Assembly (NCBI RefSeq): GCF_001542625.1
Contig: NZ_CP016279.1
Span: forward strand, 682,001 to 746,000
DNA length: 64,000 nucleotides
Direction: 5' to 3'
Source: Streptomyces griseochromogenes
GTDB taxonomy: Bacteria; Actinomycetota; Actinomycetes; Streptomycetales; Streptomycetaceae
Shown: positions 24,772 through 33,271 of the stretch, piece by piece
Position numbering within the stretch: the first letter of the stretch is position 1
Layout of the letters: every line of letters begins with the position of its first letter
Made by a program: the position numbers and the translations under genes
The notes under the pieces: generated by a model
Databases searched by the model: none
What the model was told of the DNA's origin: nothing
What the model saw: the letters and a program-made list of their open reading frames with translations, nothing else

Positions 24772-25346
24772 AGCTCGTCGTCGTATCGGCGGGGCTGAGC
24801 GTCCCGTCCTCCACCCGGCTGCTGGCCGACCGGCTGGCGGCGGAGGTGGCACGGCAGGCGTCGGCGCCGCTGGAGGTCCAGGTGATCGAGCTGCGTGGCC
24901 TCGCGGTCGAGATCGCGCACAACTTCACCAACGGGTTCCCGGGCAAGGGCCTCGCCGCCGCGCAGGACGCGGTGGCGGGGGCCGACGGGCTGATCGTCGT
25001 CACGCCGGTGTTCAGCGCCTCCTACAGCGGGTTGTTCAAGTCGTTCTTCGACGTCCTGGACAAGGACGTGCTGGCGGGGAAGCCGGTGCTGATCGCCGCG
25101 ACGGGCGGCACGGCCCGGCACTCGCTGGTGCTGGAGCACGCGCTGCGGCCGCTCTTCGCCCACCTGAGGGCCGTGGTCGTACCGACCGGCGTCTACGCCG
25201 CCTCCGAGGACTGGGGCGCGGAGGGGCTGCCGGAGCGGATCGAGCGGGCCGCCGGTGAGCTGATGGCGCTGATGCCTCTGGCGGGCCGGCCGAACGGGAC
25301 CGCCGTGGTGTCCTTCGCCGAGCGGCTGGCCGCGCTGAAGCCGTGA
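24768..25346 (+). CDS. NAD(P)H-dependent FMN reductase
   Basis: 192 residues of the NADPH-dependent FMN reductase (flavodoxin-like) family, related to the CE1759/SsuE types: the phosphate-binding LSVPSSTRLLADRLA after the first strand, then VVTPVFSASYSGLFKSFFDVL and ATGGTARHSLVLEHALRPLF. Start overlaps the previous stop (ATGA). Supplies reduced flavin to the LLM enzyme encoded just upstream. Confidence 0.9.
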   Translation: MKLVVVSAGLSVPSSTRLLADRLAAEVARQASAPLEVQVIELRGLAVEIAHNFTNGFPGKGLAAAQDAVAGADGLIVVTPVFSASYSGLFKSFFDVLDKDVLAGKPVLIAATGGTARHSLVLEHALRPLFAHLRAVVVPTGVYAASEDWGAEGLPERIERAAGELMALMPLAGRPNGTAVVSFAERLAALKP

Positions 25347-25406
25347 TTCCCTCTCCCGCGCGCCCGGCCCGGTCGGCTCGGCGGTGGCCGACGCGGTGGG
25401 GTGGCC

Positions 25407-25468
25407 GACGGTGAGAAGACGGTAGGGCGGGCCTTCCGGTTGCCTCTGCGACGGTGAGAGGGCGGTAA
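25407..25468. promoter_or_regulatory. Duplicated 11-bp-phased direct repeats upstream of two-component operon
   Basis: GACGGTGAGAAGACGGTAG (25407-25425) and GACGGTGAGAGGGCGGTAA (25450-25468) match at 16 of 19 bases and are 43 bases apart, about four helical turns. Within each, CGGT recurs 11 bases later, the spacing bound by OmpR/PhoB-type dimers. The pair ends 64 bases before the response regulator start. Confidence 0.6.
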
Positions 25469-25532
25469 AAAGCGTGATCGTAGGCCCGCTCGTCCCGGCC
25501 GAATCGCCGCGGGTCTTGGCAGACTGGGGGGC

Positions 25533-26266
<734 letters not shown>

Positions 26267-26267
<1 letters not shown>

Positions 26268-27679
26268 TGGCCCGGCGGTGGCGGCTGCGGGCCGGGCACC
26301 GGCCCAGGCTGGTCTCCCTGCGCACCACCTTCGCGGTGTCCTTCGCGGCCGTCACCGCCGCCGTCACGATGCTCGTCGGCATCCTGTCGTACGGCTCCGC
26401 CGCGCGCCTGGTCCGGGTCGACCAGCAGTCGGTGTTCACGCAGGTCGTACAGGACGTGCAGGACGAGGTGCGGACGCACGAGATGGTCCCGGAGGACTTC
26501 TCCTCCTCCCGCCCGGGGCACGATCTGGTCCGGCCGGCCCGGACCGATGTGCAGGTGCTCGGGGCACAGGGGCAGATCGTCGACCACGGCAGCCCCGTGC
26601 TGCCCGTCACCGTCCGGGACAAGGCGATGGCGCGCGCGCAGGCGGCCGGGAAGCTGGTCCAGCACAAGGACGTCCGGGTCGAGGAGGACCTGTTCCGCAT
26701 CGCCACCGTCTCGCTGGGGGACGGGAAGGGCGCCGTGCAGGTCGCTCAGGAGTTCAGCGACACCGAGGATCTGCTGCGGGCCCTGCAGCAGCGGACGCTG
26801 ATCCTGATGGCCGCCGTCGTGGTGGCCGCGGGCCTGTTCGGATGGTGGCTGGCGCGCCGGATCACCCGGCGCCTGGTGGTCCTCACCTCGGCCGCCGAGG
26901 ACGTGGCCCGCACGCGGCAGCTGGGCATCGAGGTCCCGGTCGCGGGCCTCGACGAGGTGGGGCGGCTCGGGCGTGCCTTCGACCGGATGCTGGGGCGGCT
27001 CGCCCAGTCCGAGGAGGACCAGCGGCGGCTGGTCCAGGACGCGGGGCACGAGCTGCGGACGCCGCTCACGTCGTTGCGTACGAACATCTCGCTGCTGCGC
27101 AGGATCGACGAGCTTCCCCCGGCGACCCGGGAGGAACTCGTCGCCGATCTCACCCAGGAGGCCCGGGAACTGACCGATCTGGTCAATGAGCTGGTCGATC
27201 TCGCGGCCGGGCAGTCCGACACGGAGCCGCCGCAGCGGGTGGATCTCGCCGACATCGCCGAGGAAGTGGTGGGGCTGGCCAAGCGGCGTACGGGGCGGGA
27301 GATCGTGCTGCGTACGAGCGGGGACACGAGTACCGACGGGCGGCCGGGGATGCTGCAGCGGGCGATCTCCAATCTGGTCGAGAACGCGGCGAAGTTCGAC
27401 CGGGAGGGGAAGGGGCCGATCGAGGTCCATGTCGGGGGGGCCGCGCGGGCGGGGACGGTGCGGGTCGAGGTTCTCGATCGGGGTCCGGGGATCGCCGAGG
27501 GGGATCTCATCCGGATCTTCGACCGGTTCTACCGGGCCGCGGATGCGCGCTCGTTGCCGGGGTCGGGGCTGGGGCTTTCGATCGTGCGGGAAGTTGCCAT
27601 GGCGCATGGTGGGGCGCCGTTCGCCTTCCGACGGGAGGGTGGTGGGGCGGTGATCGGGTTCACCGTGGGTGGGGGCTGA
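26267..27679 (+). CDS. Sensor histidine kinase
   Basis: 470 residues, MprB-like layout. Two membrane segments (about 23-45 and 181-200) enclose a roughly 135-residue extracytoplasmic sensor domain; a HAMP linker, the H-box with phosphoacceptor H261 (QDAGHELRTPLTSLR), the N-box NLVENAAKFD, and G-boxes DRGPGI and GSGLGLSIV follow. It phosphorylates the response regulator encoded just upstream, with which it is translationally coupled. The signal is unknown; the envelope-acting neighbours (lysyl-phosphatidylglycerol synthase-like protein, peptidases) suggest but do not prove envelope stress. Confidence 0.93.
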
Positions 27680-27689
27680 GGTATCCGGG

Positions 27690-27872
27690 TTTCCCACCCG
27701 CACCACCCGTGCGGCTTTCGTGGTCGGGTGGTGCGGGTGGCCCTTGTGGGGGTGCTCGTCGTCGGCGGCTTGCGGTGGGTTTCGTTCGGTTTTCCCACCG
27801 GCGCCGCTCGTGCGGCTTTCGTGGTCGGGCGCGGGTGGCCCCTGGGGGGCTCGTCAGCGGCGGCTTGCGGGG
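27690..27872. repeat. Two diverged tandem copies of a hairpin element
   Basis: Copy A (27690-27780) and copy B (27791-27872) share TTTCCCACC at the left, GTGCGGCTTTCGTGGTCGGG in the centre and GCGGCTTGCGG at the right. In A a 16-bp perfect stem pairs 27694-27709 with 27725-27740 around a 15-base loop, a strong terminator for the kinase operon; in B the stem is imperfect. Has the look of a Streptomyces intergenic repeat family. Confidence 0.7.
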
Positions 27873-27912
27873 TCATGATCTGAGACGAAGCCGTCCCGGG
27901 AGGGGAGTCCCC

Positions 27913-29181
27913 GTGCTCAGTGATCAGGAAGCCGCCGCACTCGCGTGTGTCGACGAGGCGGCCGTCGGGCGGACGCTGCTGGAGCTGATCGCGATCCCGA
28001 GCGTGACCGGCAGCGCCGCCGAGTCGGAGATCCAGCATCACCTCGCCGGGCGGCTGGAGCGGCTCGGGCTCGATGTCGACCTGTGGTCCATGGACCTGCC
28101 CGCGCTGCTCGCCGACCCGGCGTTCCCCGGCATGGAGGTGCCGCGCGAGGAGGCCTGGGGTCTGGTGGGGCACACGGCGGGCGGTGACGACGGGCCGACG
28201 CTGATCCTGCAGGGGCATGTGGACGTCGTACCGCCGGGGGACCGTGCCGCCTGGGACGGGGATCCGTTCGTGCCGAGGGTGACCGGGGACGTCGTGCACG
28301 GGCGTGGGGCCTGCGACATGAAGGCGGGACTGGTGGCGCACCTCGCCGCGCTGGAGGCTGTCCGGGCGGCCGGGCTGCGGCTGCGCGGACGGGTCGCCGC
28401 CCACTTCGTGGTCGGCGAGGAGGACGGCGGGATCGGTGCCTTCGGCACCCTGAAGCGGGGGTACGGCGGTGACGCCTACGTCATCACCGAGCCGACCGCC
28501 GGCACGCTCATCACCGCGAACGCGGGCGCGCTGACGTTCCGGCTCACCGTGCCCGGCAAGGCGGCCCACGCCAGTTCGCGGGATGCCGGGGTCAGCGCGA
28601 TCGACGCCTATGTGCCGCTCCACGAGGCGCTGGCCCGTCTGGAGGCGTCCCGCAACGTCGACCCCTCGCCGCTGATGGCCGAGTACCCGATCCCCTACGC
28701 CCTCTCCGTCGGCACCCTGCGCTCGGGCGACTGGGCGAGCAGCGTGCCCGACCTGCTGGTCGCCGAGGGCCGGCTGGGCGTGCGGCTGGGCGAGGAAGTG
28801 GCCGACGCGCGCGCCGAGCTGGAGTGCTGTGTGGCCGAGGCCTGCGCCGCCCACCCCTGGCTGCGGGAGCATCCGGCGACCGTGAGCTGGCCGGGCGGGC
28901 AGTTCGCGAGCGGACGTCTCACCGAGGGGCATCCGCTGCGCGACGAGGTGCGCGACGCCTGCGCCGACGCGGGCGGCTGGGCCGCCCGGCCCCGGGAGCG
29001 CGGGGCGCCCTACGGGAGCGACCTCAGGCTGTATGCCGGGGCCGGGATTCCGACGCTGCAGTACGGGCCCGGGGACGTGCGGGTGGCGCACAGCGCGCGG
29101 GAGTGCGTGTCCGTGCCCGAGGTGGTGGCGGTGGCACGGACACTGGTGCTCACGGTGCTGCGGTCGGCCGGGGTGAAGTGA
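27913..29181 (+). CDS. M20 family metallopeptidase (ArgE/DapE/CPG2-like)
   Basis: 422 residues from the GTG at 27913, preceded by AGGGGAG. Zinc-site residues are in place: H102 and the catalytic D104 in LQGHVDVVPPGD, RGACDMKAG, and the catalytic glutamate in VVGEEDGG. Between them lies the dimerisation domain (LTFRLTVPGKAAHASSRDAG). Hydrolyses an N-acyl amino acid or dipeptide; exact substrate unclear among acetylornithine deacetylase and succinyl-diaminopimelate desuccinylase relatives. Its last 32 bases overlap the convergent next gene. Confidence 0.88.
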   Translation: MLSDQEAAALACVDEAAVGRTLLELIAIPSVTGSAAESEIQHHLAGRLERLGLDVDLWSMDLPALLADPAFPGMEVPREEAWGLVGHTAGGDDGPTLILQGHVDVVPPGDRAAWDGDPFVPRVTGDVVHGRGACDMKAGLVAHLAALEAVRAAGLRLRGRVAAHFVVGEEDGGIGAFGTLKRGYGGDAYVITEPTAGTLITANAGALTFRLTVPGKAAHASSRDAGVSAIDAYVPLHEALARLEASRNVDPSPLMAEYPIPYALSVGTLRSGDWASSVPDLLVAEGRLGVRLGEEVADARAELECCVAEACAAHPWLREHPATVSWPGGQFASGRLTEGHPLRDEVRDACADAGGWAARPRERGAPYGSDLRLYAGAGIPTLQYGPGDVRVAHSARECVSVPEVVAVARTLVLTVLRSAGVK

Positions 29182-30985
29182 GCTCCGGGGAGGCCGACTG
29201 CCTGCGGCGGGTGAAGGCCGGCAGGGCCGGCGGGGTCAGAAAGCCCTCCGCGCGGGCGCTGGCCAGGCCGATGCGGGGGATGTCGCTGCTCTTGGCGAAG
29301 AGAAGGAAGCGGGGCTCCCACACCGGGCGGTACTTGGCGTTGGCGCGGTAGAGGGACTCGATCTGCCACCAGCGTGAGAAGAAGGTGAGGACCGAGCGCC
29401 ACAGGCGCAGCACCGGTCCGGCGCCGAGGCGGGAGCCTCGCTCGAAGACCGAGCGGAACATCGCGAAGTTCAGCGACACCCGTCGTACACCCAGCTTCTC
29501 GCCCTGGAGCAGCAGCTCCACGACCATGTACTCCATCAGGCCGTTCTCGCAGTCGCGGTCGCGGCGCATCAGGTCCAGCGAGAGGCCGTGCTCGCCCCAG
29601 GGGACGAAGCTGAGCAGGGCGCGCGGCACGTCGTCGGCGTCCAGGCACTCCAGCATCACGCAGCGGCCGTCGCCGGCGTCGCCGAGGCGGCCGAGCGCCA
29701 TGGAGAAGCCGCGCTCGGTGGCGCCGTCGCGCCAGTGGTCGGCGCGGTCGATGAGCAGGGCCATCTCCTCGTCGGGGATGTCCTCGTGGCGGCGGATGCG
29801 GACCGTGTAGCCGGCCCTGCGGACACGGTTGTGGGCCTGGCGCACCACGCGCATCGCCCGGCCGTCGAGGGTGAAGTCGGCGAGGTCGACGATCGCCTCG
29901 TCGCCCAGTTCCAGGGCGTCCAGGCCGTGGCGGGCGTAGATCGTGCCCGCTTCCTCGCTCGCGCCCATGACGGCCGGGGTCCAGGCGTGCCGGCGGGCCT
30001 CCGCCAGCCAGGCGTCGATGGCGCCGGGCCAGGCCTCGGGGTCGCCGATGGGGTCGCCGGAGGCCAGGCTGACGCCGCCGATGACGCGGTAGGCGACGGC
30101 CGCCTTGCCGCTGGGGGAGAAGATGACGGCCTTGTCGCGGCGCAGCGCGAAGTAGCCGAGGGAGTCGCGTTCGCCGTGCTTGTCGAGCAGGCAGCGCAGC
30201 TGCCGCTCGTCCTCCTCGGCGAGCAGGCACTCGCCGCGCGGGGAGCGGAAGCAGGCGTACAGCACCAGCAGGAAGGTCGCCGCGATCAGGATGTTGACGA
30301 TCACGTCCGCCCAGCGGGGGGCGTGCACGGCGTCGACCCGGTCGGCGAGCGGGCCGACACTGACGCCCCGCAGCAGGGTATAGGCGATCTCGTCCTTGAG
30401 GGTGGCGCCGGGGAGTTTGTTCGTCGCGTGCACCAGCAGCGTGCCGAGCGTGCTGCTGACCAGCGCGCCGCCCGCGCCGACGACGAGTGCGAGGCGCGGG
30501 TTGGAGCGGTCGCCGATGGCGTCGAACTCACGCCGGCCGATCAGCAGGGCCGCCACGAACAGGCCGGTGAGGGCCGCGGAGAGCCAGTTGAAGACGTGCT
30601 CGCGGTACGGCTCGCGGGTCAGGGCGAGCACGTAGAGGCCGAAGAGGGGGCCGGCGAGCAGGAGGTTGAAGACCCATGCGGCCCGCTTGCGGCGGCGCAT
30701 CACCACCGCGAGGAACAGGGCGAGTGCCGCCGAGATGAGGCCCGCGGTGGCCAGGTACGGTGTGAAGAACTCGCCCGCGTTGTGCTCGTGCACCTCCTCG
30801 CGGAACGGCAGCGAGAGAACGGCGACGATGTTGAGCACGGCCTGCAGCCGCAGGTACCAGACGGTGGCCGACGCCGCGCGCTTGCGCAGCCGGTCGTCGC
30901 CGGACGGCAGAGCGGGGATGGGGAGGCGGGGCCTCCGCTGAGCGGGAACCTGTGGAGTGACTGGGGGCGACTGACTCGCGGGCAT
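29150..30985 (-). CDS. Lysyl-phosphatidylglycerol synthase-like membrane protein (DUF2156)
   Basis: 611 residues, start at ATG ending 30985. Five or six membrane segments in the first 240 residues (LQAVLNIVAVLSLPF, ATAGLISAALALFLAVVM, VFNLLLAGPLFGLYVLAL and further) precede a cytoplasmic C-terminal domain of the MprF/LPG-synthase kind (GNAT-like fold): FSPSGKAAVAYRVIGGVSLASGDPIG, then MLECLDADDVPRALLSFVPWG and LNFAMFRSVFERG. Such proteins transfer lysine (or another amino acid) from aminoacyl-tRNA to phosphatidylglycerol, lowering surface charge. There is no fused LysRS domain. A palindrome at 31025-31043 lies 40 bases upstream of the start. Confidence 0.85.
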   Translation of the reverse strand: MPASQSPPVTPQVPAQRRPRLPIPALPSGDDRLRKRAASATVWYLRLQAVLNIVAVLSLPFREEVHEHNAGEFFTPYLATAGLISAALALFLAVVMRRRKRAAWVFNLLLAGPLFGLYVLALTREPYREHVFNWLSAALTGLFVAALLIGRREFDAIGDRSNPRLALVVGAGGALVSSTLGTLLVHATNKLPGATLKDEIAYTLLRGVSVGPLADRVDAVHAPRWADVIVNILIAATFLLVLYACFRSPRGECLLAEEDERQLRCLLDKHGERDSLGYFALRRDKAVIFSPSGKAAVAYRVIGGVSLASGDPIGDPEAWPGAIDAWLAEARRHAWTPAVMGASEEAGTIYARHGLDALELGDEAIVDLADFTLDGRAMRVVRQAHNRVRRAGYTVRIRRHEDIPDEEMALLIDRADHWRDGATERGFSMALGRLGDAGDGRCVMLECLDADDVPRALLSFVPWGEHGLSLDLMRRDRDCENGLMEYMVVELLLQGEKLGVRRVSLNFAMFRSVFERGSRLGAGPVLRLWRSVLTFFSRWWQIESLYRANAKYRPVWEPRFLLFAKSSDIPRIGLASARAEGFLTPPALPAFTRRRQSASPELTSPRPTAAP

Positions 30986-31024
30986 GGTGACGGGCACCTT
31001 GAAGGAGGGGACGGGGCAACGCTG

Positions 31025-31043
31025 ACCCTACAACTCGTAGGGT
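31025..31043. promoter_or_regulatory. Palindrome upstream of the LPG-synthase gene
   Basis: ACCCTAC-AACTC-GTAGGGT, 7-bp perfect arms. A close relative (CCTACAATACGTAGG) occurs at 31410-31424. The shared core CCTACAAnnCGTAGG suggests one regulator for both promoters. Confidence 0.55.
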
Positions 31044-31083
31044 AGCGGGGGCACGGGCTTGCGCATACCCGGTGCACAGGTTC

Positions 31084-31365
31084 TCATCCCGGTCCCCGGG
31101 TGCCGCGCCGGGCGGCCGCCAGCAGCCAGGCCAGATTGCCCACCGCCGCCCCGGCCGCCACCACGGCGACGATCACCCCGCCGGTGGCGAGGCCGTCGCT
31201 GAACAGATGCGGGCGCCGGTCCAGGCTGTGCAGCCCGAAGCCGCACAGCTCGTAGACGCCGACGGCGGCGATGACCAGGCTGACGGCCAGCAGGGCCAGC
31301 GTCGGGGCGAGACTGCGCGGACAGAGGGCCGCCGTTGGGCCGGGCTCCGTTTCTGTTTCCTGCAT
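31084..31365 (-). CDS. Small two-span membrane protein
   Basis: 93 residues; ATG ending at 31365 with GGGGAG four bases upstream. Two membrane segments (TLALLAVSLVIAAVGVYELC and GGVIVAVVAAGAAVGNLAWLL) with a short extracytoplasmic loop (HSLDRRPHLFSDG) and a basic C-terminal tail. Family not recognised. It lies between the two copies of the CCTACAAnnCGTAGG palindrome, upstream of the LPG-synthase-like gene and on the same strand, so the pair could be co-regulated. Confidence 0.65.
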   Translation of the reverse strand: MQETETEPGPTAALCPRSLAPTLALLAVSLVIAAVGVYELCGFGLHSLDRRPHLFSDGLATGGVIVAVVAAGAAVGNLAWLLAAARRGTRGPG

Positions 31366-31408
31366 TTTCTCCCCCGTTGAACAGACGTGTGGCCGTGGGC
31401 GGTTGGGA

Positions 31409-31426
31409 ACCTACAATACGTAGGGT
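31409..31426. promoter_or_regulatory. Palindrome with embedded -10 box, divergent promoter
   Basis: ACCTACAATACGTAGGGT. The CCTAC/GTAGG arms match the site at 31025, and TACAAT (31413-31418) is a near-consensus -10 for the M55 peptidase gene starting at 31445. A protein bound here would cover that promoter. Confidence 0.5.
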
Positions 31427-31444
31427 CGGGTTAGGGTCGGTGCC

Positions 31445-32275
31445 GTGCGGATCTACATCAGCGTGGACATGGAAGGCATCACCGGGCTCGTCGACGCCGA
31501 CGACGTCCAGCCGGGCGGGCGGGACTACGAGCGGGGCCGCTCCATGATGGCCGAGGACGTGAACGCGGCCGTGCGAGGCGCGCTGGCGGCCGGGGCGAGC
31601 GATGTCCTGGTGAACGACGCACACGGCCCGATGCGCAACCTGCTGCCCGAGGCGCTGCATCCGGCGGCCCGCCTGATCCGCGGCAAGCCCAAGCAGATGG
31701 GCATGCTGGAGGGGCTCGACGCCGGGCACGACGCCGCGCTGTGTGTCGGCTATCACTCCCGGGCCGGTGCTCTCGGCGTGCTCAGCCACAGCTTCATGGG
31801 GCACGAGATCGAGGACATCCGGCTGGACGGCCGTCCCGTCGGGGAGATCGGCCTCGCCCACGCCACCGCGGCGGCCCTCGGCGTCCCCGTGGTGGCTCTC
31901 ACGGGTGACGACACGGCGTGCGCGGAGATGACGGCGTGGGACGCGTCGGTCGTCACCGTCGCCGTGAAATACGCCCACGACCGCTTCGCGGCCCGGCTGC
32001 GTCCGGCCGACGAGGCGCGCGCGGCCATCGAGGAGTCGGTCGCGCGGGCCCTGGCCGTACCGCCCGCGCGCCCTCGGGCCTCCACCGCCGAGGCCACCCT
32101 CGCCGTCCGCTGGCAGTCCGCCTCGGTCGCGGCGACCCTGCTCGGCATACCCGGGGTGACGGCCGAGGACAGCCGCACGGTGCGGGTATCCGGTGAAATG
32201 CCTGCTCTATACCGGTTGTTCGGGGTGTGGATGCGAGTGGCGGCGTCGCTCACCAACCAGGCGCCGTACTGCTGA
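31445..32275 (+). CDS. M55 family D-aminopeptidase
   Basis: 276 residues from a GTG; no clear ribosome binding site. The DppA-type M55 pattern is evident: IYISVDMEGITGLVDADD (zinc ligands D8 and E10), VNDAHGPMRN, GYHSRAG and the conserved HSFMGHEIEDI. These zinc enzymes release D-amino acids from peptides, as in peptidoglycan turnover. The adjoining LPG-synthase-like gene is also envelope-related and has a matching palindrome in front. A hairpin-repeat element starts directly at the stop. Confidence 0.9.
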   Translation: MRIYISVDMEGITGLVDADDVQPGGRDYERGRSMMAEDVNAAVRGALAAGASDVLVNDAHGPMRNLLPEALHPAARLIRGKPKQMGMLEGLDAGHDAALCVGYHSRAGALGVLSHSFMGHEIEDIRLDGRPVGEIGLAHATAAALGVPVVALTGDDTACAEMTAWDASVVTVAVKYAHDRFAARLRPADEARAAIEESVARALAVPPARPRASTAEATLAVRWQSASVAATLLGIPGVTAEDSRTVRVSGEMPALYRLFGVWMRVAASLTNQAPYC

Positions 32276-32368
32276 GCGCCCCAAAGGGGCGCGGGGAACT
32301 GCGCGATCGGCCCAGACGGCGCAGCAGACGCCCGGCGGCACTTCGCGGCACAACCAGCGGCGCGCACC
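32276..32368. repeat. Common Streptomyces intergenic repeat with terminator hairpin
   Basis: Begins with GCGCCCC-AAA-GGGGCGC (32276-32292), a 7-bp stem right after the M55 stop, then GGGGAACTGCGCGA. This wording is a repeat I recall in many copies between Streptomyces genes, nearly always just downstream of stops. The remaining 75 bases carry no gene. Confidence 0.65.
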
Positions 32369-32530
32369 TCAGCCGAACCGCCCCGCCACATGATCCGCCG
32401 TCCGCTGGTCCACCGGCGCGTTGAACATCCCCTCGGCCGGCCCGTGCTCGACGATCCCGCCCGGCGTGCCCTGATCGGCGAGAAAGGACGCGCACTGGTC
32501 GCAGACGCGGCCGCCGAACGCCGCGCCGGG
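32369..32530 (-). pseudogene. C-terminal remnant of a PstB-like phosphate ABC ATPase
   Basis: After the stop of the CGNR gene a minus-strand frame reads RVCDQCASFLADQGTPGGIV, then EHGPAEGMFNAPVDQRTADH and VAGRFG before TGA at 32369-32371. The pattern [L/I]VEHGPxExxFxxPxDxRTxDYxxGRFG is the end of PstB, the ATPase of the phosphate transporter. Walker A, Walker B and the ABC signature are all missing, and no start codon with a ribosome binding site precedes it. About 50 residues of a roughly 260-residue protein survive. Confidence 0.7.
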
Positions 32531-32532
32531 AA

Positions 32533-33177
32533 TCAGCTGCCTGTATCGGCCACGCCTCCGCCGGCTCGGCCGGCCGGTGGCGGTGCGGTGCGGCGGGCGT
32601 AGGCGCGGGCCGCGCGGGCGCGGTCGCCGCAGCGGGTGGAGCACCAGTGGCGGCGGCCGTGCCGGAGCAGGTAGCGGTTGCAGGGAGTGGAGCCGCAGGC
32701 GGTGAGGCGGTCGGCGTCGGGGCCGGTGAGCAGGTCGGCGGCGTCGGCGGCGAGGGCCGCCAGGGCGTGCTCGACGATCTGGGTGGTCGGGTGGGACGCC
32801 GCCCGGTACAGACCGTGCTCGGGGTGCCAGTGCAGCAGGGCGGCCGCGGGGGCGCGGGTGAGCGCGTCGTTGACGGCGGTCAGGGCGGCCGCGGGGGCGG
32901 GGTGGCCGCCGACCCGGGAGGCGAGCAGGGAGCGGACCTCTTCGCGCAGGGACCGCAGCCGGGCCGCACAGGTCTCCTGGAGGTCCGTGCCGGCCGGGGC
33001 CAGGCCGCGCTCCACGAGCCACCGGTCCGCCGCGGCGGGCGTGCCGAGCAGGTCGATGAACTGGCCGCCGGGCAGGGCGACGGCGCTGTTGGCGAGGTCG
33101 AGGGCCGGATGCTGCTCCGCGCCCGGCGCGGGGGGTGGTGCCTGCTCGTCTCTCACGCTCCCTGTCATGAATCTCAT
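32533..33177 (-). CDS. CGNR zinc-finger transcriptional regulator
   Basis: About 214 residues. N-terminal ABATE-type domain (LDLANSAVALPGGQFIDLLG) followed near the C-terminus by the CGNR zinc finger CGSTPCNRYLLRHGRRHWCS with the last cysteine in TRCGDRARAARAYARR. ABATE-CGNR proteins are stress-linked DNA-binding regulators. Start uncertain: ATG codons end at 33195, 33177 and 33168, none with a good ribosome binding site; 33195 falls inside the operator-like repeat, so 33177 was chosen. Divergent from the metallo-hydrolase gene, its probable target. Confidence 0.83.
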   Translation of the reverse strand: MRFMTGSVRDEQAPPPAPGAEQHPALDLANSAVALPGGQFIDLLGTPAAADRWLVERGLAPAGTDLQETCAARLRSLREEVRSLLASRVGGHPAPAAALTAVNDALTRAPAAALLHWHPEHGLYRAASHPTTQIVEHALAALAADAADLLTGPDADRLTACGSTPCNRYLLRHGRRHWCSTRCGDRARAARAYARRTAPPPAGRAGGGVADTGS

Positions 33178-33193
33178 GGTAGGGCTTGCACCC

Positions 33194-33247
33194 ATCCGTG
33201 AGGAACTACTAACGTCACTTCACGGATAGACCACTATTCATCCGTGA
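33194..33247. promoter_or_regulatory. Three-copy inverted repeat, likely CGNR operator
   Basis: ATCCGTGA at 33194-33201, its inverse TCACGGAT at 33220-33227 and ATCCGTGA again at 33240-33247. The second and third form perfect 8-bp arms 12 bases apart, with inner ATAG/CTAT arms as well. The array fills the divergent region and ends 25 bases before the metallo-hydrolase start. Confidence 0.65.
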
Positions 33248-33271
33248 TGACGATGCTGTGAGGTGCTCACC

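Noticed and set aside
30985..30997. Earlier GTG start for the LPG-synthase-like gene
   Set aside because: The GTG at 30997 is itself part of the AAGGTG that serves as ribosome binding site for the ATG at 30985.
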